NCBI RefSeq assembly: GCF_937900395.1
Contig: NZ_CALCDX010000050.1
Span: 1-44,017, forward strand
Direction: 5' to 3'
DNA from: an uncultured Caulobacter sp.
Lineage (GTDB): Bacteria; Pseudomonadota; Alphaproteobacteria; Caulobacterales; Caulobacteraceae
DNA: 44,017 bases
Each line of letters starts with the position of its first letter. The first letter of the stretch is position 1. Shown here piece after piece: positions 14,211 to 22,116 of the stretch. Under the pieces are notes generated by a model, which was given only the letters and a program-made list of their open reading frames with translations, was not told the origin of the DNA and ran no database searches. A program made the translations under genes and the position numbers.

Positions 14211-14971
14211 TCGACCGCCAGGATCACGTCGGAGGCGGCGATCCGGACTTCCATCTTCGCGCCGACGGGGAGGGACCAGGCCGCGTCCTCCGGCTTCAGG
14301 GTCGCCACGAGGGTCTTGCCGGCCGAGAGGCCGATCGTGACCTCGGCGGAGTGGTCGCCCGCCTCGCGGTCGATGATCTCGCCGGCCAGGCGGTTGTCGC
14401 CATCGCCCGCGTCCAGCCGGACGAAGCTCGACTTGATCAAGGCGATGGCGGGGCGCCCGGGGGAGAGGGCCAGGTCCTCGACGCTGCGCTGGGTGATCGA
14501 GGCGCGGAGGGCAAGGCCCTCGCCCAGCGCCAGGGTGACCAGCGCGGTGACGCCGTCGCCCGCGATGGCCGTGACGACGCCCCGCAGCGCGTTGCGGGCG
14601 CTGGTGCGCAGGCCCAGGCTCCAGAGCAGATCGGCGTCGCCCGACAGGTCCGCCTCCAGCCGCGCGAAGGCTGTCCCGACCTCGCGCTCGGCGGCGCGGA
14701 AGGCGCGGATGACCGCCTGGCCGCGCGCGGTGACCTGGGCCGCGCCGCCGCTGCGCCCGCCCGGCGCGGCGCTGACCAGGGGCGCGTCGAACAGGTTGTT
14801 CAGCGCCTGCACCCCGTCCCAGGCCCCCTTGTAGGAGAGCCCCGCCGCCTTGGCCGCCGCGCTGATCGAGCCCAGGCGCGCGATCGCCTCCAGAAGCGCG
14901 ATGCGTTCAAGCCCGACGCGGGCCAAGCCGCCACGCTTGAGGATCAGGGAGGCGCTGAAGTCATCCGTCAC
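14207..14971 (-). CDS. modE: Molybdate-responsive regulator ModE
   Basis: The 254-residue protein has an N-terminal winged helix (RIALLEAIARLGSISAAAKAAGLSYKGAWDGVQALNN, about 22-60), as in ModE/LysR-like HTH proteins. It is followed by two Mop/TOBE molybdate-binding domains (about 115-185 and 190-254), including SARNALRGVVTAIAGDGVTALV and NRLAGEIIDREAGDHSAEVTI. ModE-Mo represses modABC and activates some molybdoenzyme genes. It is divergent from modA; the spacer carries a ModE-type palindrome, so this is the local sensor of the transporter. Confidence 0.94.
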   Translation of the reverse strand: MTDDFSASLILKRGGLARVGLERIALLEAIARLGSISAAAKAAGLSYKGAWDGVQALNNLFDAPLVSAAPGGRSGGAAQVTARGQAVIRAFRAAEREVGTAFARLEADLSGDADLLWSLGLRTSARNALRGVVTAIAGDGVTALVTLALGEGLALRASITQRSVEDLALSPGRPAIALIKSSFVRLDAGDGDNRLAGEIIDREAGDHSAEVTIGLSAGKTLVATLKPEDAAWSLPVGAKMEVRIAASDVILAVD

Positions 14972-14992
14972 TGGTCGGCCCGCGTTTCTACC

Positions 14993-15015
14993 GTTATGTA
15001 GTCTGGCTGCATAAC
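14993..15015. promoter_or_regulatory. ModE-type operator (Mo box)
   Basis: GTTATG (14993-14998) and CATAAC (15010-15015) form perfect inverted arms 11 bp apart. This is close to the E. coli modA operator, which has GTTAT and ATAAC arms about the same distance apart. It lies 27 bp before the modA ATG and 22 bp from the modE ATG, so bound ModE would control both. Confidence 0.7.
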
Positions 15016-15041
15016 CGCAGCGCGAAGACCAGGATTACCAG

Positions 15042-15800
15042 ATGATCGCCCGTCGTCCGATGCTGATCGCCGCCCTGGCCGGCGTTCTGTCGCTGGCGGT
15101 TGGCGGTGTGGCCCTCGCCAGCGAGACCAAGGTCGCTGTCGCCGCCAACTTCACCGAGGCGGCCAAGGAGATCGCCGCGCGGTTCAAGGCCAGGACGGGC
15201 CACGAGGCGACGCTGAGCTTCGGTTCGTCGGGCCAGTTCTACACCCAGATCGCCAACGGCGCGCCGTACGAGGTCTTCCTGTCGGCCGATGTCGAGCGGC
15301 CTCAGAAGGCCGAGGCCGAGGGGCTGGCCGTCCCGGGCTCGCGCTTCACCTACGCCACGGGCCGGCTGGTGCTGTTCAGCAAGACGCCGGGTCTGGTGGA
15401 CGGGAAGGGCGCGGTGCTGGCCAAGGGCGGGTTCGACAAGCTCGCCATCGCCGACCCGAAGGCCGCCCCCTATGGCCAGGCGGCGGTCGAGGCCCTGACC
15501 AAGTTGAAGCTCTACGACGCCCTCAAGCCGAAGATCGTCACCGGCGCCTCGATCACCCAGGCCTTCCAATACGTCCAGACCGGCGCGGCCGAGCTAGGCT
15601 TCGTGGCCCTGTCGCAGGTGATCGACGAGAAGGGCGGCTCGCGCTGGATTGTTCCGGCCGCTGACCACACGCCGATCGAGCAGCAGGCGGTGCTGCTGAA
15701 GACCGGCCAGAACAGCGCGGCGGCCAAGGCGTTCGTCGCCTTCCTGAAAGGCGGCGAGGCCAAGGCGATCATCAAGCGCTACGGCTACGAGGTCCGCTGA
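15042..15800 (+). CDS. modA: Periplasmic molybdate-binding protein
   Basis: The 252-residue protein has a Sec signal peptide (about 1-27, ending VALAS). The mature sequence follows the ModA pattern: VAVAANFTEAAKEIAARFKARTGHEATLSFGSSGQFYTQI, with the Ser of FGSSGQ among the oxyanion ligands. It continues with GAPYEVFLSADVERPQKAEAEGL, YATGRLVLFS, ADPKAAPYGQAAVEAL and GAAELGFVALSQV. It captures molybdate or tungstate in the periplasm and delivers it to ModB. First gene of modAB, two bases from modB. Confidence 0.96.
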   Translation: MIARRPMLIAALAGVLSLAVGGVALASETKVAVAANFTEAAKEIAARFKARTGHEATLSFGSSGQFYTQIANGAPYEVFLSADVERPQKAEAEGLAVPGSRFTYATGRLVLFSKTPGLVDGKGAVLAKGGFDKLAIADPKAAPYGQAAVEALTKLKLYDALKPKIVTGASITQAFQYVQTGAAELGFVALSQVIDEKGGSRWIVPAADHTPIEQQAVLLKTGQNSAAAKAFVAFLKGGEAKAIIKRYGYEVR

Positions 15801-15802
15801 GC

Positions 15803-16477
15803 ATGGGCGAGGTCCTGTGGCTGACGGCGAAGCTGGCGGGGGTCACCACCCTGCTGCTGCTTGTTTTGGCCACGCCGCTGTCCTGGTGGTTGGCGCGCGG
15901 GCGCTCGTCGCTGCGCACGGTGGTCATGGCGGTGGTCGCTCTGCCGATCGTGCTGCCGCCGACGGTGCTAGGCTTCTATCTGCTGATCGCGCTGGGGCCG
16001 AAGAGCCCGCTGATGGCCCTGCTGGCGCCCTTCGGCGTGCGGACCCTGGCCTTCACCTTCGAGGGCCTCGTTATCGGCTCGCTGATCTATTCGCTGCCGT
16101 TCGCGGCGCAGCCGCTACGCAACGCCTTCCTCGCCATCGGCGACGAGCCGCTGGAGGCCGCCGCGACCCTCGGCGCCTCGCCTTGGACGAGCTTTTGGCG
16201 TGTGGCCTTGCCGCTGGCCCTGCCGGGCTATGTCGCCGCCGCGATCCTGACCTTCGCCCACACGGTCGGCGAGTTCGGCGTGGTCATGATGCTGGGCGGC
16301 AATATCCCCGGCGAGACGACGGTGCTCTCGACCGAGATCTATCGCCTGGTCGAGGGGCTCGAGTGGGGGCAGGCCCACCGCCTGTCCCTGCTGCTGCTGG
16401 TCTTCGCGTTCACGGTGCTGCTGGCGCTGCTGGTCTTGGAGAGTCGTTCCAAGATCCTGATGCGTCGCGATGCATGA
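15803..16477 (+). CDS. modB: Molybdate ABC transporter permease
   Basis: The 224-residue protein has about five membrane helices. It carries the ABC permease coupling motif EAAATLGASPWTSFWRVALPLALPG, and LPPTVLGFYLL and FAHTVGEFGVVMMLGGNIPGET, which are hallmarks of ModB. It would form the inner-membrane channel for molybdate. The expected third gene, modC (ATPase), does not follow. Overlapping the modB stop is ATGCATGA, which opens an 11-codon frame (MHEQLRSRLTG) and then stops. A 115-bp palindromic repeat and a convergent tetR come next. The energising ATPase must be encoded elsewhere if the transporter works. Confidence 0.95.
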   Translation: MGEVLWLTAKLAGVTTLLLLVLATPLSWWLARGRSSLRTVVMAVVALPIVLPPTVLGFYLLIALGPKSPLMALLAPFGVRTLAFTFEGLVIGSLIYSLPFAAQPLRNAFLAIGDEPLEAAATLGASPWTSFWRVALPLALPGYVAAAILTFAHTVGEFGVVMMLGGNIPGETTVLSTEIYRLVEGLEWGQAHRLSLLLLVFAFTVLLALLVLESRSKILMRRDA

Positions 16478-16517
16478 GCAGCTTCGGTCGCGGCTGACAG
16501 GTTAGAACGAAAACACC

Positions 16518-16632
16518 GTGTCATCCCGGAAGCCTCATAGAGGCTATCCGGGACCCAGGGGGTGAAAGAGCGCCGAGCCCGTGGCCCCTGGGTCCCGGCT
16601 CTTCGCGCTACGCGCTGCGGCCGGGATGACAC
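16518..16632. repeat. 115-bp palindromic element with perfect terminal inverted repeats
   Basis: The ends GTGTCATCCCGG (16518-16529) and CCGGGATGACAC (16621-16632) are perfect complements. Inside, GGGACCCAGGGG and CCCCTGGGTCCC also pair. The whole would fold into one long hairpin. It lies between modB and the tetR gene, at the spot where modC would be expected, and resembles the dispersed non-coding palindromes of Caulobacter genomes or a MITE-like element. No coding content. Confidence 0.75.
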
Positions 16633-16656
16633 GCTTTTGGAGGTGGGAGTCTCCGA

Positions 16657-17289
16657 TCAGCACCCGTCCAGGTGATACCTAATCAGCGCCCGCGCCGAGC
16701 GGGCCACGGCGCGCGAGGGACCGTCCGCGCCGAGGGTGACGCGGGCGGTGTACGAGCCTTCCATCAGCAGCATCAGGGCGTCGGCCAGGTCGTCGTCCTT
16801 GGCCCCGGCGCGACGCGCCAGGTCCGTGAGCCGGCGGTGCAGCTCCTTCTTGTAGTTGACCGACACGACCTGGGCCGGGTGGCCCTCCTCGTGCAGCTCG
16901 ATGGCGGCGTTCGATAGCGGGCAGCCGTGGACGTCCTTGTTGCAGGCCTTGGTCTCGAAGGCGTCGAAGATCGCCTCGAGCTGGGCGCGCGGGTCGGTGC
17001 AGCAGACGGCGGTGACACTTTCCCACCAGGCCCAGTATTCGCGCTCCTGCTCGCGCAGGACCTCGGCCACCAGCTCGTCCTTGGACGGGAAGTTGCGATA
17101 GAGCGTCATCTTGGTGGCGTCGGCCTCGGCGGCGATCGTCTCGACGCCGACGGCGCGGATGCCGTGCTGATAGAACAGCTCGCGGGCGGTTTCGAAGATC
17201 CGGTCACGCGCCGGACGCTTGGACGCGGGCGCGCAAGCCGCCGCTTCCGTATCGCCCACAACCCCGTCCCCAGAATTTCTTGTCGCCAT
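16657..17289 (-). CDS. TetR-family repressor, probable local regulator of the RND operon
   Basis: The 210-residue protein starts at the ATG at 17289, with AAGGAGAGG nine bases upstream. The DNA-binding domain is at about 28-75: RDRIFETARELFYQHGIRAVGVETIAAEADATKMTLYRNFPSKDELV. The ligand domain has several Cys residues (CCTDP, ACNKDVHGC). The giant antisense-spanning frame that continues far upstream is spurious. It is divergent from the efflux operon, and the spacer holds an imperfect inverted repeat, so it most likely represses both itself and the pump until a drug-like ligand binds. The architecture (TetR next to AcrAB-NodT) matches the TipR/AcrAB-NodT arrangement known in Caulobacter, but identity with TipR is not established. 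Confidence 0.9.
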   Translation of the reverse strand: MATRNSGDGVVGDTEAAACAPASKRPARDRIFETARELFYQHGIRAVGVETIAAEADATKMTLYRNFPSKDELVAEVLREQEREYWAWWESVTAVCCTDPRAQLEAIFDAFETKACNKDVHGCPLSNAAIELHEEGHPAQVVSVNYKKELHRRLTDLARRAGAKDDDLADALMLLMEGSYTARVTLGADGPSRAVARSARALIRYHLDGC

Positions 17290-17319
17290 TTTGGCGGACC
17301 TCTCCTTGACGTGCGAGTT

Positions 17320-17361
17320 ACCGGTCAGTATCTCTCGCCTGGAGCGATGATACCGAACGGT
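17320..17361. promoter_or_regulatory. Candidate TetR operator pair
   Basis: ACCGGTCAGTATC (17320-17332) and GATACCGAACGGT (17349-17361) are inverted with 11 of 13 matches, separated by 16 bp. The right half also contains ACCG-AA-CGGT, itself symmetrical. The sites lie just upstream of tetR and about 95 bp before the small ORF that heads the efflux operon. Confidence 0.5.
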
Positions 17362-17454
17362 CTCGTCACATCCTAAATCGTCATTCCGGTCGCCCGGGTC
17401 AAGTAACCGTCCCTGCGACATTTGATCCCTTAAACCCCTAAGGAGCGCGCGCCA

Positions 17455-17631
17455 ATGCCCCCGCAAACAAACGTTTACGTTAGCGCGCCGCAAGGCGCCG
17501 CCCTGGCCGCTAAGTCCAAGGGTTTCCTGGCCTTCTTCAAGAGCAAGGCCAAAGACGGCCATGACTGGACCACCGTCCGCGCCTTCGGCTCGTCCAAGCG
17601 ACGGACCGCGCGCCTGCCCGTCCTCGAATAG
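17455..17631 (+). CDS. 58-residue small protein at the head of the efflux operon
   Basis: An ATG at 17455 is preceded by AAGGAG (17440-17445) at ideal spacing, and the frame runs 58 codons to a TAG. The product begins MPPQTNVYVSAPQGAALAAK; its middle is FLAFFKSKAKDGHDWTTVRA, and the end, SSKRRTARLPVLE, is basic. It is strongly cationic with a short aromatic-hydrophobic patch (GFLAFF), not long enough for a normal membrane helix. I recognise no family. It lies 45 bp ahead of the adaptor gene with no terminator between, so it should be co-transcribed with the pump. It may be a leader peptide, a small pump modulator or a standalone protein. Confidence 0.65.
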   Translation: MPPQTNVYVSAPQGAALAAKSKGFLAFFKSKAKDGHDWTTVRAFGSSKRRTARLPVLE

Positions 17632-17676
17632 CCCTCGCGTCTCTCCGTTTCCTCCCCCCGACAGGTTTCTCCCCCC

Positions 17677-18840
17677 ATGCGTCTCCAACCCGTCATCACG
17701 TCCTTCGCCGGTCTGGCCGCCGTCGCCGTGCTGGCCGCCTGCTCGGCCCAGGCCAAGCAGGACGCCGCCGCCGCCCCGCCGCCCGCCCAGGTCACCGTCA
17801 CCGACGTCGCCTTCAAGTCCCTGCGCCAATGGGACGACTTCACCGGCCGCCTCGAGCCGATCGACACCGTCGAGATCCGTCCTCGGGTCTCGGGCTATAT
17901 CGACGGCGCGCAGTTCGCCGAGGGCGCCCGCGTCCACAAGGGCCAGGTGCTGTTCCAGATCGACCCGCGCCCCTACAAGGCCGAGGCTGATCGCGCCGCC
18001 GCCGAGGTGGCCCGCGCCAAGGCCCAGCTCGATCTGGCGGTGGTCAACCGCGAGCGCGGTCGTCGCCTGATCGAGCAGAACGCGCTGGCCCAGAGCGAAT
18101 TCGATCGTCTCGCCTCGGAAGAGCGCGCGGCCCAGGCCAATCTCTCCGCCGCCCAGGCCGCCCTGCAGACCGCCCGCCTGAACCTGGAATGGACCCGGGT
18201 GACCTCGCCGATCGACGGCCGGATCTCCAAGGCCATCATCACGCGCGGCAACCTGGTCACCCAGTCGTCGCTCCTGACGACCGTGGTGTCCGACACCCCG
18301 ATCTACGCCGAGTTCAACGCCGATGAGCAGACCTTCCTGAAGTACGCCTCGGCCGAGCGCGGCAAGGGCGGGCCGGTCTATATGGGCCTGATGACCGAGG
18401 ACGGTTATCCGCACGTCGGCAAGCTGGCCTTCATCGACAACGCCCTGGACGCCAAGAGCGGCACCATCGCTGGCCGGGCGATCTTCGCCAACGCCGACGG
18501 CCGCTTCACCCCGGGCCTGTTCGCCCGCATCCGCCTGGTCAGCGCCGAGAGCCAGACCGTGGCCCTGGCGCCCGACCGCGCCGTCGCCACGGACCTCGGC
18601 AAGCGCTTCGTGGTGGTGGTGAACAAGGCCAACAAGGCCGAGTACCGCCCGGTCGAGATCGGCCCTCTGGCCGGCAACCTGCGCATCATCCGCTCGGGCC
18701 TGAAGCCCGGCGACCGGGTGATCGTCGGCGGCCTGCAGAAGGTCAAGCCGGGCGACACCGTCGCGCCGGTGCCGGTCAAGACCGACAAGGCCGACCTGGA
18801 CCAACTGGCCCAGATCGAAAGCCCGATCCGCCAGAACTAG
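17677..18840 (+). CDS. RND efflux periplasmic adaptor (membrane fusion protein)
   Basis: The 387-residue lipoprotein has a signal peptide ending in the lipobox VLAAC (Cys22), so it is anchored in the inner membrane facing the periplasm. The lipoyl half-motifs are VEIRPRVSGYIDGAQFAEGARVHKGQVLFQIDPRPY and, after the coiled-coil hairpin (about 105-165, Ala/Glu/Arg-rich), WTRVTSPIDGRISKAIITRGNLV. The beta-barrel and membrane-proximal domains follow, with AGRAIFANADGRFTPGLFARIRL and SGLKPGDRVIVGGLQKVKPGD. It bridges the pump at 18940 and the channel at 22116, like AcrA. Second ORF of the operon. Confidence 0.95.
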   Translation: MRLQPVITSFAGLAAVAVLAACSAQAKQDAAAAPPPAQVTVTDVAFKSLRQWDDFTGRLEPIDTVEIRPRVSGYIDGAQFAEGARVHKGQVLFQIDPRPYKAEADRAAAEVARAKAQLDLAVVNRERGRRLIEQNALAQSEFDRLASEERAAQANLSAAQAALQTARLNLEWTRVTSPIDGRISKAIITRGNLVTQSSLLTTVVSDTPIYAEFNADEQTFLKYASAERGKGGPVYMGLMTEDGYPHVGKLAFIDNALDAKSGTIAGRAIFANADGRFTPGLFARIRLVSAESQTVALAPDRAVATDLGKRFVVVVNKANKAEYRPVEIGPLAGNLRIIRSGLKPGDRVIVGGLQKVKPGDTVAPVPVKTDKADLDQLAQIESPIRQN

Positions 18841-18862
18841 CCGCTTACGCTTCGACGATCCC

Positions 18863-18900
18863 CCACGCCCGCCTCTTCCCGATCCAGGGAAGGGGCGTGG
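18863..18900 (+). promoter_or_regulatory. Intra-operon hairpin between adaptor and pump genes
   Basis: CCACGCCC (18863-18870) pairs with GGGCGTGG (18893-18900), and CTTCCC (18875-18880) with GGGAAG (18887-18892), around a six-base loop. The stem has a four-base bulge and no following T run, so it is not a terminator. It could protect the upstream mRNA or tune the adaptor-to-pump ratio. Confidence 0.45.
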
Positions 18901-18939
18901 CCGCACACGTCTCCTCCCCGGAGCTCCAGGACGACCCGC

Positions 18940-21900
18940 ATGTCCTTTTCCAAGTTCTTCGTGAACAGGCCCCGCTTCGCGGCGGTGCTGTCCATCATCA
19001 TCTTCATCGCCGGCCTGGTGTCGCTGCCCCAGCTGCCGATCAGCGAGTATCCGGAAGTGGTGCCGCCGACCGTGGTCGTGCGCGCGGCCTATCCGGGCGC
19101 CAACCCGTCCGTCATCGGCCAGACCGTCGCCGCGCCGCTCGAGCAGGCGATCAACGGCGTCGAGGGCATGATCTACCAGTCGTCCCAGTCGGCCGCCGAC
19201 GGGGCCATGGTCCTGACCGTGACCTTCGCGCTGGGCACCGACCTGGATAAGGCCCAGGTGCAGGTTCAGAACCGCGTCGCCCAGGCCCTGCCCAAGCTGC
19301 CCCAGGAGGTGCAGCGGATCGGCGTCACGACGGACAAGGCCTCGCCCGACCTGACCCTGGTCGTGCACATGATCTCGCCGAACAACCGCTACGACATGCT
19401 GTACCTCAGCAACTACGCGCAGCTGAACGTGCGCGATCGGCTGAAGCGCATCGACGGCGTCGGCGACGTGCAGATCTTCGGCGCGGGCTCGTACTCGATG
19501 CGCGTGTGGCTGGATCCCGAGAAGCTGGCCGCCCTGTCGATGACGGCCGGCGACGTCGTGCGGGCCCTGCGCGAGCAGAACGTCCAGGTGGCCGCCGGCC
19601 AGCTGGGCGCGCCGCCCAACGCCGGCTCGGGCGCCGACTTCCAGCTGTCGATCAACGCGCCTGGCCGCCTGACCGACGAGGAGCAGTTCCGCAACGTCAT
19701 CATCCGCTCGGGCGAGGACGGCCAGATCACCCGCCTGGGCGACGTCGCCCGCGTGGAGCTGGGCGCCAACAACTACGCCCTGCGCAGCTTGCTCGACAAC
19801 AAGTCGGCCGTCGCCATGCCGATCTTCCAGCGCCCCGGCTCCAACGCCCTGCAGATGGCGGCCGAGGTCAAGAAGACCATGAAGGAGCTCAAGAAGGAGT
19901 TCCCCGAGGGCGTCGACTACGAGATCATCTACGACACCACCGCCTTCGTGCAGGAGAGCATCGACTCGGTGGTCCACACCCTGATCGAGGCGATCATCCT
20001 GGTCGTCATCGTGGTGGTGATCTTCCTGCAGGGCTGGCGCGCCTCGGTAATCCCGCTGATCGCCGTGCCCGTCAGTTTGATCGGCACCTTCGCCGTCATG
20101 CTGATGCTGGGCTTTGGCCTGAACGCCCTGACCCTGTTCGGCCTGGTGCTGGCCATCGGCATCGTGGTCGACGACGCCATCGTGGTGGTCGAAAACGTCG
20201 AGCGGAACATCAGCCTGGGCCTTGCCCCCGCCGACGCCACGCGCAAGGCGATGAGCGAGGTGACCGGGCCGATCATCTCCACGGCCCTGGTGCTCTGCGC
20301 GGTGTTCATCCCGACCGCCTTCATCAGCGGCCTGTCGGGTCAGTTCTATCGTCAGTTCGCCCTGACCATCGCCATCTCGACGGTGATCTCGGCCATCAAC
20401 TCCCTGACCCTGTCGCCCGCCCTGGCCGCGGTGCTCCTGAAGTCGCATGACGCGCCCAAGGACCGCTTCCAGAAGCTGATCGACGCGGCCCTGGGCTGGC
20501 TGTTCAACCCGTTCAACCGCTTCTTCGCCAAGGCCTCGAACGGCTATGTCGGCGGCGTCGCCAGGACCCTGGGCCGCTCGACCGCGGGCCTTGTGGTCTA
20601 TGGCGTGCTGCTGGCCCTGACGGTCTTCGCCTTCGCCAAGACGCCGACCGGCTTCGTGCCGCAGCAGGACAAGGCCTATGTGGTCGCCGTCGTGCAACTG
20701 CCCGACGCCGCCTCGCTGGACCGCACCGAAGCGGTGATCCGCCAGATGGGCGAGATCTCCAAGGGTATTCCAGGCGTGAAGAGCTCGGTGGCCTTCCCGG
20801 GCCTGTCGGTGAACGGGCTGATCAACAGCCCCAACTCCGGCGCGGTGTTCTACACCCTCACCGACTTCAAGGATCGTCGCGAAAAGGACAAGCAGGCCGG
20901 CGCGATCGTGGCGGCCCTGAACCAGAAGTTCGCCGCGATCCCCGACGCCCAGATCGCCGTCTTCCCGCCCCCGTCCGTCCAGGGCCTGGGCACCATCGGC
21001 GGCTTCCGGATGCAGATCGTCGACAAGGCGGGCCTGGGTCCGGAGGAGCTGAACAAGGCCACCCAGAACCTGATCGACAAGGCGCGCCAGGACCCGGCCC
21101 TGGCGGGGATCTTCTCCAGCTATCAGGTGAGTGTGCCTAAGATCCAGGCCGACATCGATCGCGAGAAGGCTCGGGCCCAGGGCGTGTCCCTGACCGACCT
21201 CTTCGAGACCATGCAGGTCTATCTGGGCTCGCTGTACGTCAACGACTTCAACCGCTTCGGGCGGACCTACGAGGTCAACGTGCAGGCCGACCAGCGCTTC
21301 CGCCTGCAGCCCGAGCAGATGCTGCGCCTGCAGACCCGCAACGGCGACGGCCAGATGATCCCGCTGGGCGCCTTCGTCAGCTTCCACGAGACCACCGGCC
21401 CCGACCGCGAGAGCCACTACAACGGCATGCTGACCGCCGAGATTAACGGCGGCCCCGCGCCCGGCTACTCGACCGGCCAGGCCCAGAAGGCCCTTGAGGA
21501 TCTGGCCAAGAAGGAGCTGCCCAACGGCATGGGCTTCGAGTGGACCGAGCTGACCTACCAGCAGATCCTGGCGGGCAACACGGCGGTCTTCATCTTCCCG
21601 CTCTGCGTGCTGCTGGCCTTCCTGGTGCTGGTCGCCCAGTACGAAAGCTGGAGCCTGCCGCTGGTCGTGATCCTGATCGTCCCGATGACCCTGCTGTCGG
21701 CCCTGGCCGGCGTCTGGATCAGCAAAGGCGACAACAACATCTTCACCCAGATCGGCCTGATCGTGCTGGTGGGCCTGGCCTGTAAGAACGCCATCCTGAT
21801 CGTGGAGTTCGCCAAGGAGCGCGAGGAGCATGGCGACAGCCCGCTCCAGGCGGTTCTTGAGGCCTGCCGCCTGCGCCTGCGGCCGATCCTGATGACCTCG

Positions 21901-22116
21901 ATCGCCTTCATCATGGGGGTCTACCCCCTGGTGGTGTCGCACGGGGCCGGGGCCGAGATGCGCCGCGCCATGGGCGTGGCGGTGTTCTCGGGGATGCTGG
22001 GCGTGACGGTCTTCGGTCTGATCCTGACCCCGATCTTCTACTACGTCATCCGTCGCTTCACGGCCCGCAAGGCCGCGGAGAAGACGGCGCTGACCTCGCC
22101 TGTGGAGGCGCACTGA
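18940..22116 (+). CDS. RND multidrug efflux pump, HAE1/AcrB family
   Basis: The 1,058-residue inner-membrane pump has the classic opening MSFSKFFVNRPRFAAVLSI and LPISEYPEVVPPTVVVRAAYPGA, then 12 predicted membrane helices and two large periplasmic loops. The proton-relay residues are visible: Asp411-Asp412 in GIVVDDAIVVVENVERN and Lys949 in GLACKNAILIVEFAKERE, equivalent to E. coli D407, D408 and K940. TGFVPQQDKAYVVAVVQLPDA begins the second loop. It exports amphipathic drugs in exchange for protons together with the adaptor and NodT channel. Its stop overlaps the nodT start by one base (TGATG). Confidence 0.97.
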   Translation: MSFSKFFVNRPRFAAVLSIIIFIAGLVSLPQLPISEYPEVVPPTVVVRAAYPGANPSVIGQTVAAPLEQAINGVEGMIYQSSQSAADGAMVLTVTFALGTDLDKAQVQVQNRVAQALPKLPQEVQRIGVTTDKASPDLTLVVHMISPNNRYDMLYLSNYAQLNVRDRLKRIDGVGDVQIFGAGSYSMRVWLDPEKLAALSMTAGDVVRALREQNVQVAAGQLGAPPNAGSGADFQLSINAPGRLTDEEQFRNVIIRSGEDGQITRLGDVARVELGANNYALRSLLDNKSAVAMPIFQRPGSNALQMAAEVKKTMKELKKEFPEGVDYEIIYDTTAFVQESIDSVVHTLIEAIILVVIVVVIFLQGWRASVIPLIAVPVSLIGTFAVMLMLGFGLNALTLFGLVLAIGIVVDDAIVVVENVERNISLGLAPADATRKAMSEVTGPIISTALVLCAVFIPTAFISGLSGQFYRQFALTIAISTVISAINSLTLSPALAAVLLKSHDAPKDRFQKLIDAALGWLFNPFNRFFAKASNGYVGGVARTLGRSTAGLVVYGVLLALTVFAFAKTPTGFVPQQDKAYVVAVVQLPDAASLDRTEAVIRQMGEISKGIPGVKSSVAFPGLSVNGLINSPNSGAVFYTLTDFKDRREKDKQAGAIVAALNQKFAAIPDAQIAVFPPPSVQGLGTIGGFRMQIVDKAGLGPEELNKATQNLIDKARQDPALAGIFSSYQVSVPKIQADIDREKARAQGVSLTDLFETMQVYLGSLYVNDFNRFGRTYEVNVQADQRFRLQPEQMLRLQTRNGDGQMIPLGAFVSFHETTGPDRESHYNGMLTAEINGGPAPGYSTGQAQKALEDLAKKELPNGMGFEWTELTYQQILAGNTAVFIFPLCVLLAFLVLVAQYESWSLPLVVILIVPMTLLSALAGVWISKGDNNIFTQIGLIVLVGLACKNAILIVEFAKEREEHGDSPLQAVLEACRLRLRPILMTSIAFIMGVYPLVVSHGAGAEMRRAMGVAVFSGMLGVTVFGLILTPIFYYVIRRFTARKAAEKTALTSPVEAH

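Noticed and set aside
16657..22113. A 1,818-codon open frame on the minus strand across the whole RND operon
   Set aside because: Only the last 210 codons (TetR) resemble a protein family. The rest is His/Gly/Asp/Arg-rich antisense of the adaptor and pump genes, which is common in GC-rich DNA with strong third-position bias.
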